From Acidimicrobiales bacterium (lineage in GTDB: Bacteria; Actinomycetota; Acidimicrobiia; Acidimicrobiales; Poriferisodalaceae), in NCBI GenBank assembly GCA_030749275.1, contig JASMKJ010000041.1, positions 1 to 8,990 on the forward strand: a stretch of DNA of 8,990 bases, in the 5' to 3' direction. Below, piece after piece: positions 5,417-8,990 of this stretch. Positions within the stretch are counted from its first letter, which is position 1. Each line of letters opens with the position of its first letter. Position numbers and translations under genes: made by a program. The notes below the pieces were generated by a model that saw only the letters and a list, made by a program, of their open reading frames with translations, was not told where the DNA came from and ran no database searches.

Positions 5417-6340
5417 CTAATTGTTGAAGTGAGGAGCAATTTCCTCAGCGAAACGATTGATGGCTTCTAGTCGCCCATCGTTGCCGCGACCCAAAACAAA
5501 AAACGCCGCGTGGCTTAAGCCCACTTCTGCATATTGGCCTATCTGATCGATCACTTCTTCTGTTCCGCCACCGATCTCACCTTCGTCGAGATTGCCGCCT
5601 TCAAAGTTGAGCCTAAAAAGACTTGTTAACTCCAACTCATCGAAGTTGCGACCAGCAATCTCACATTCTGTTCCCACTGCAGCCCATTGCTGAGAAAGCA
5701 GGTCGGGGTGAGCGAAGGCCGAGTGGAACGCGTCCCCGAATTGCGCTGTTCGTTTGAAAGCAGGTGACGAATGCCCCCCAACCCACACAGGGATGTGGTT
5801 GTTGACGGGCTTGGGACTAAAGCCGATGTCGTGAAACTCTGTCCAAGTGCCATGGTAAGTCGACAAGCCCTCTTTGAAGAGTGCTTCGAATACCTCAAGT
5901 GTTTCGTCTGCTCGAGAACCTCGACGATCCCAAGGCCTACCGACTGCATCGAATTCTTCTTTCATCCAGCCGACCCCGACTCCCATGACGGCTCGCCCAT
6001 TGGAAAGGTGATCAAGGGTTGCCCAGCTTTTCGCTTGCTGCACGGCACCCCGATAACCCAAGATGAGGACGGTGGTCCCCAGAAGAACGCGCTCGGTTAT
6101 CCCGGCCACAAACTGGAGTGTCCCGATGCAGTCCAGCCAAGCGCTCCCAGCTTCAGGGAATCCGCTGTTGTCGTCGGCGTAGGGATACTTAGATGTCAAA
6201 GTCGCAGGGTCTGGCCAGGCGATGTGGTCGCTTGACCACACCGATGCATAGCCCAACTCCTCAGCTGCGGTTGCGACACGAATCATGGCTTCCCGGCTGG
6301 GATCGCGACCAGCGTCGGGCAAATGAACACCAAACTCCAT
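5417..6340 (-). CDS. LLM-class (luciferase-like) oxidoreductase, probably F420-dependent
   Basis: A 307-aa TIM-barrel protein of the bacterial luciferase-like superfamily. The N-terminus MEFGVHLPDAGRDPSREAMI and the AAEELGYASVWSSDHIAWPDP stretch are typical of this class. Further signatures are LLGTTVLILGYRGAVQQAKSWATLDHLSNGR, GVGVGWMKEEFDAVG and PVWVGGHSSPAFKRTAQFGDAFH, the last resembling the phosphate/cofactor-binding region of F420-dependent members. FMN use cannot be excluded from sequence alone. The ATG at 6340 is chosen over an upstream TTG at 6364 because the family N-terminus begins there and GGAGG and AGAGG purine tracts lie 10 and 4 bases before it. Expected function is hydride transfer to or from an unknown substrate. 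It is divergent from the CoA-transferase gene and ends 44 bases from the compact selenoprotein gene. Confidence 0.88.
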   Translation of the reverse strand: MEFGVHLPDAGRDPSREAMIRVATAAEELGYASVWSSDHIAWPDPATLTSKYPYADDNSGFPEAGSAWLDCIGTLQFVAGITERVLLGTTVLILGYRGAVQQAKSWATLDHLSNGRAVMGVGVGWMKEEFDAVGRPWDRRGSRADETLEVFEALFKEGLSTYHGTWTEFHDIGFSPKPVNNHIPVWVGGHSSPAFKRTAQFGDAFHSAFAHPDLLSQQWAAVGTECEIAGRNFDELELTSLFRLNFEGGNLDEGEIGGGTEEVIDQIGQYAEVGLSHAAFFVLGRGNDGRLEAINRFAEEIAPHFNN

Positions 6341-6431
6341 GAGACCTCTTCCTCCGGCTGGCAAGCGACCCTAGAAGATCTGAAGCGAGTCGTGCAGCAA
6401 GACATGTCCGAATTTCTCTACGCTGCATTCC
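6341..6431. promoter_or_regulatory. Divergent intergenic region between LLM oxidoreductase and CoA-transferase
   Basis: A 91-bp gap that must carry the start signals of both genes. The minus-strand side has a strong purine-rich ribosome site. The plus-strand side has no recognisable Shine-Dalgarno before the ATG at 6432. No clear palindromic operator or -35/-10 pair was seen. Confidence 0.35.
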
Positions 6432-7655
6432 ATGAAGAAGGAGGATTTCTACCGAAATGCCCGACACGACCTTCCGGGTCCGCTCGCGGGTGTACGAGTT
6501 ATTGACGCAACAACGGCTTGGGCGGGGCCAATGGCTTCGTGCCTTCTAGCTGACTACGGCGCAGATGTAATTCGAGTCGCAATGCCTGGTGATCAGGGCG
6601 CGACCTGGCAGCCCTTCATTGGTGGGACGTCTCGTTCATTCGCAGAAGAAACCATCAATCGCAACAAACGCAGTGTTGCTATTGATCTTCGCAGGCCGGA
6701 GGGTGTTGAAACGTTCTTGACACTCGTAACCTCAGCTGACGTAGTTGTTGAAAACTTCAAACCCGGAACCCTCGCGGGGTGGGGTATCGGTTATGACGAC
6801 TGCCAAAAAGTGAAGCAAGACATCGTGTACCTGTCTGTGAGTGGCTGGGGTCAGTTTGGTCCCGAATCGCAACGCCCGGGTTACGACCCAGGTGCTCTGG
6901 CCCATAGCGGCTGGATGGCTCTGAATGGTGAGAAAGAAGGTTCTCCTTCGAAAGCTCCGACGTTTCTCGCCGATGACCTCTCAGGTTTGCACGGGGCCTT
7001 AGCGGTACTTGCGGCTTTACGTCACCGCGACGTGACGGGGGAAGGTCAACACGTTGATGTATCGCTGTTGGACTCAATCATCTATCAATCGAACGGCTAC
7101 CTAACCTTAGGAGCCACAGGCGATCCCCTTGAGAGGTGGGGGAGCGAAGTCAGAGTGTGTGCGCCCACCAACTGTTACGAATGCAGCGATGGTCACGTTT
7201 TTCTGGCGCTTATCCTCGACTCCCATTGGGTTCGACTTACCGAGGTACTGGGCTGCCCTGAGCTCGGCCTAGACCCTCGCTATCTCACCAACGAAGACCG
7301 CGTGGCGCATAGATCCGAAGTTGACTCGTTGGTAGCCAATTGGTGCCGCGAACGCTCACAAAAAGAGGTCGTCTCCGCGGTCGACGCAGCAGGGATTGTT
7401 ATTTCGGCGGTAAACACATTTGCTGACGCCGCACGGGATCCACATGTGCTTGAACGAGATCTTTTGCAAGAGACAAAACTAATTGACGGGTCTTCCGCAC
7501 CATTAACTGGTCCTGCGGCAAAGTTCAGTCGAACTCCGACGTCAGTTCGGCATGGTGCTCCGCGACCGAATCAGCACACCGACGAAATCTTGGAGGAAGT
7601 GGGCGTTACCAAGGAACAACTCGCTCAACTTCGCGAAGCTGGAGTAATTGATTGA
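6432..7655 (+). CDS. CaiB/BaiF (family III) CoA-transferase
   Basis: A 407-aa family III CoA-transferase, normal length. Enzymes of this type move CoA between carboxylic acids through an aspartyl-CoA anhydride/thioester. The N-terminal Rossmann region shows PLAGVRVIDATTAWAGPMAS and LLADYGADVIRV (17-49). NRNKRSVAIDL (77-86), ADVVVENFKPGTL (102-114), YLSVSGWGQFGP (133-144) and PGYD (149-152) follow. The probable catalytic residue is D182 in FLADDLSGLHGALAVLAAL, and EGQHVDVSLLDS comes after it. The C-terminal part has the family ending with a predicted helix and EAGVID. The only in-frame start is the ATG at 6432; it has no obvious upstream Shine-Dalgarno. The GGAGG just inside the gene precedes an out-of-frame ATG at 6457 and is taken as chance. 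The substrate acid is unknown; a crotonase and SDR nearby suggest acyl-CoA catabolism. Confidence 0.92.
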   Translation: MKKEDFYRNARHDLPGPLAGVRVIDATTAWAGPMASCLLADYGADVIRVAMPGDQGATWQPFIGGTSRSFAEETINRNKRSVAIDLRRPEGVETFLTLVTSADVVVENFKPGTLAGWGIGYDDCQKVKQDIVYLSVSGWGQFGPESQRPGYDPGALAHSGWMALNGEKEGSPSKAPTFLADDLSGLHGALAVLAALRHRDVTGEGQHVDVSLLDSIIYQSNGYLTLGATGDPLERWGSEVRVCAPTNCYECSDGHVFLALILDSHWVRLTEVLGCPELGLDPRYLTNEDRVAHRSEVDSLVANWCRERSQKEVVSAVDAAGIVISAVNTFADAARDPHVLERDLLQETKLIDGSSAPLTGPAAKFSRTPTSVRHGAPRPNQHTDEILEEVGVTKEQLAQLREAGVID

Positions 7656-7699
7656 CGAATCGTTACCCGCTGTCCCTTCTTGATGTCACCATGTAGTGC

Positions 7700-8908
7700 A
7701 TGAGTACCATCCTCGTAGTAGTCATAGGGGCATTGGCCGCGGTAGTCGGCTATCTCCTGAGTCAGTTACGTCACAGATCGGTCAACGCCGGAACTCCCGA
7801 GCCCCAGGTTCGAGTCGATACCGAAGGACTTGTTACCGCGGTCAAGGAGGCTGTCGACGCGCAAGTAAGTAAGGCTGCCCAGACGGCGTTGAAGGCTAAT
7901 AACGAACTCGCAGGCCAACTCATCGATGAACGAAGTCGCACCCTAGAAGAACAAACGAAGAATCTTTTGCAACCCGTCGCCGAACAGATGAACCAACTCA
8001 AGACCTCTGTTGGGGATCTGAAGTCCACATACGAAAAGAACAAAGGTTCGGTCGAAAGCTTGAATCACAGTCTGATCGAACAAATCAATGAGTTGAGCTC
8101 CCGAACCAGCGCATTAGCTGGAGCTTTGAAATCACCATCTGCCCGAGGAGCATGGGGTGAAAATCAATTGCGCAACATCATTGATCTCGCGGGTATGGCC
8201 GCTTTCTGTGATTTCTCAGAGCAGTTCACAGCAGCTAGCGATGACGGGAATCTTCGTCCTGACTTGACGGTGAGGCTCCCGAACGGTGCGTTCTTGGTCG
8301 TAGATTCCAAAGTGCCTCTATCTGCTTACCTGCGAATGCAAGAACTCGAAGATCCGATCGCACGAGAGGCGGAGCTGAAAGGGCACGTGAAAGCGGTACA
8401 GGCTCACGTCAAAGCTCTTGCCGATAAACAGTATTGGGCGCTTTTTGACGACGCCCCCGATTTTGTTGTCATGTTCGTGCCCGGAGAGTCGTTCTTGGCT
8501 GACGCGCTGAGGGCAGAAGCTGGGCTGATAGACGAAGCCATGCGCCAACGCGTCATCATCGCTTCACCGATGAGCCTCATGGCTCTCCTCTTGACAATCG
8601 CTCGGGGATGGCAAACAACACAGTTAGCTGAAAACGCGAAACAAGTTGAAGAACACGGCCGCGAACTGCATCGTCGAGTGGGGACAACGTTGGCGGCAAT
8701 GGCCAAAACAGGCCAGCGCTTAGAGGGCGCCACCAAGGCCTACAACGAAATGGTTGGCAGTGTGCAAAGCAGGGTTCTTCCCACACTGAGGCGATTTAAC
8801 GATTTAGGTGTCGGCGGAGACGAACTACCCGAGGTAAAGCCAGTTGAATCCGCGGCGCGGGAGTTAACGGCCAGGGAACTCGAAGGCCCTGTCGACGAAA
8901 TCGACTAA
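7700..8908 (+). CDS. rmuC: DNA recombination protein RmuC
   Basis: A 402-aa RmuC-family protein. An N-terminal hydrophobic segment (2-22) anchors it to the membrane. A long alpha-helical, coiled-coil-prone region (about 45-140) follows, then the RmuC domain. SARGAWGENQLRNII (147-161) opens the domain. RPDLTVRLPNGAFLVVDSKVPLSAY (186-210) contains D188 and D202-S-K204, matching a PD-(D/E)xK nuclease-like core. FVVMFVPGESFLADAL and VIIASPMSLMALLLTIARGWQ are further family signatures. RmuC is associated with limiting inversion and rearrangement at repeated sequences in E. coli; the biochemical activity is not well settled. The ATG at 7700 is 44 bases after the CoA-transferase stop, so it may be transcribed with it, although the functions are not clearly related. 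Confidence 0.93.
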   Translation: MSTILVVVIGALAAVVGYLLSQLRHRSVNAGTPEPQVRVDTEGLVTAVKEAVDAQVSKAAQTALKANNELAGQLIDERSRTLEEQTKNLLQPVAEQMNQLKTSVGDLKSTYEKNKGSVESLNHSLIEQINELSSRTSALAGALKSPSARGAWGENQLRNIIDLAGMAAFCDFSEQFTAASDDGNLRPDLTVRLPNGAFLVVDSKVPLSAYLRMQELEDPIAREAELKGHVKAVQAHVKALADKQYWALFDDAPDFVVMFVPGESFLADALRAEAGLIDEAMRQRVIIASPMSLMALLLTIARGWQTTQLAENAKQVEEHGRELHRRVGTTLAAMAKTGQRLEGATKAYNEMVGSVQSRVLPTLRRFNDLGVGGDELPEVKPVESAARELTARELEGPVDEID

Positions 8909-8921
8909 CTGTGCCTAGAAG

Positions 8922-8990
8922 TCAGCCGATACTGCGGGCCACTTCGATGAATGGTTGGATGTTCTCCAAATTCGAGTCAAGGTGTTTATT
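8922..8990 (-). CDS. Possible C-terminus of an unidentified minus-strand gene
   Basis: Reading the minus strand from the window edge gives 22 sense codons ending in TGA (8924-8922), with the tail HLDSNLENIQPFIEVARSIG. The composition is protein-like and the end falls 13 bases after the rmuC stop, a plausible convergent arrangement. It is too short to assign to a family. Confidence 0.35.
   Translation of the reverse strand, partial: NKHLDSNLENIQPFIEVARSIG

Noticed and set aside
5771..6235. 154-aa plus-strand open frame
   Set aside because: It is antisense to the well-supported LLM oxidoreductase and shows no recognisable domain.
6439..6459. GGAGG followed by an ATG at 6457 as the true CoA-transferase start
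   Set aside because: That ATG is out of frame with the CaiB/BaiF domain; only the ATG at 6432 opens the correct frame.
3630..7655. UGA decoded as Trp genome-wide (code 4)
   Set aside because: TGA serves as the natural stop of several genes here (alkB-like, CoA-transferase, both selenoproteins), and a Trp at the catalytic Cys position would be meaningless.

Overview
The window looks like a compact chromosomal segment from an actinobacterium-like organism, possibly a marine Acidimicrobiia relative. This is an inference from gene content: a luciferase-like (F420/FMN) oxidoreductase, a CaiB/BaiF CoA-transferase, a crotonase, an SDR and AhpD/carboxymuconolactone-decarboxylase-like proteins. Frequent GTG starts, short intergenic gaps and mid-range GC fit this. 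I see no mobile elements, RNA genes or CRISPR arrays.

Layout from left to right: the 3' end of a DAO/sarcosine-oxidase-like flavoenzyme (+, 2-670) converges on a three-gene minus-strand operon: SDR (2749-1976), AlkB-type 2OG-Fe(II) dioxygenase (1976-1338) and YczE-like membrane protein (1341-700). These genes overlap by 1 and 4 bases. A crotonase (+, 2836-3615) is divergent from the operon. Next come two divergent genes, each interrupted by one in-frame TGA (-, 4751-3630; +, 4818-5372). An LLM-class oxidoreductase (-, 6340-5417) is divergent from a CaiB/BaiF CoA-transferase (+, 6432-7655), which is followed by rmuC (+, 7700-8908). The extreme right edge may hold the 3' end of a minus-strand gene.

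The main discovery is the pair of TGA-interrupted genes. Conceptual splitting gives four fragments, but in each case the reading frame continues intact after the TGA. The TGA sits exactly where AhpD-type proteins carry the second (peroxidatic) cysteine of CxxC. Both read as E-x11-C-x2-U-x3-H, which keeps the whole AhpD proton-relay set. Hairpins that fit bacterial SECIS elements lie just downstream. The one in the plus-strand gene has a GGTCT loop 18 nt after the TGA, the same loop motif and spacing I recall for E. coli fdhF. I read them as two AhpD-like selenoproteins, a two-domain form of 373 aa and a compact form of 184 aa, sharing a 66-bp divergent promoter region.

The surrounding enzymes (CoA-transferase, crotonase, SDR, LLM oxidoreductase, flavin oxidase) suggest an accessory catabolic or detoxification neighbourhood. 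The selenoproteins may supply peroxide or thiol-dependent redox chemistry there, but no pathway can be assigned from sequence alone.
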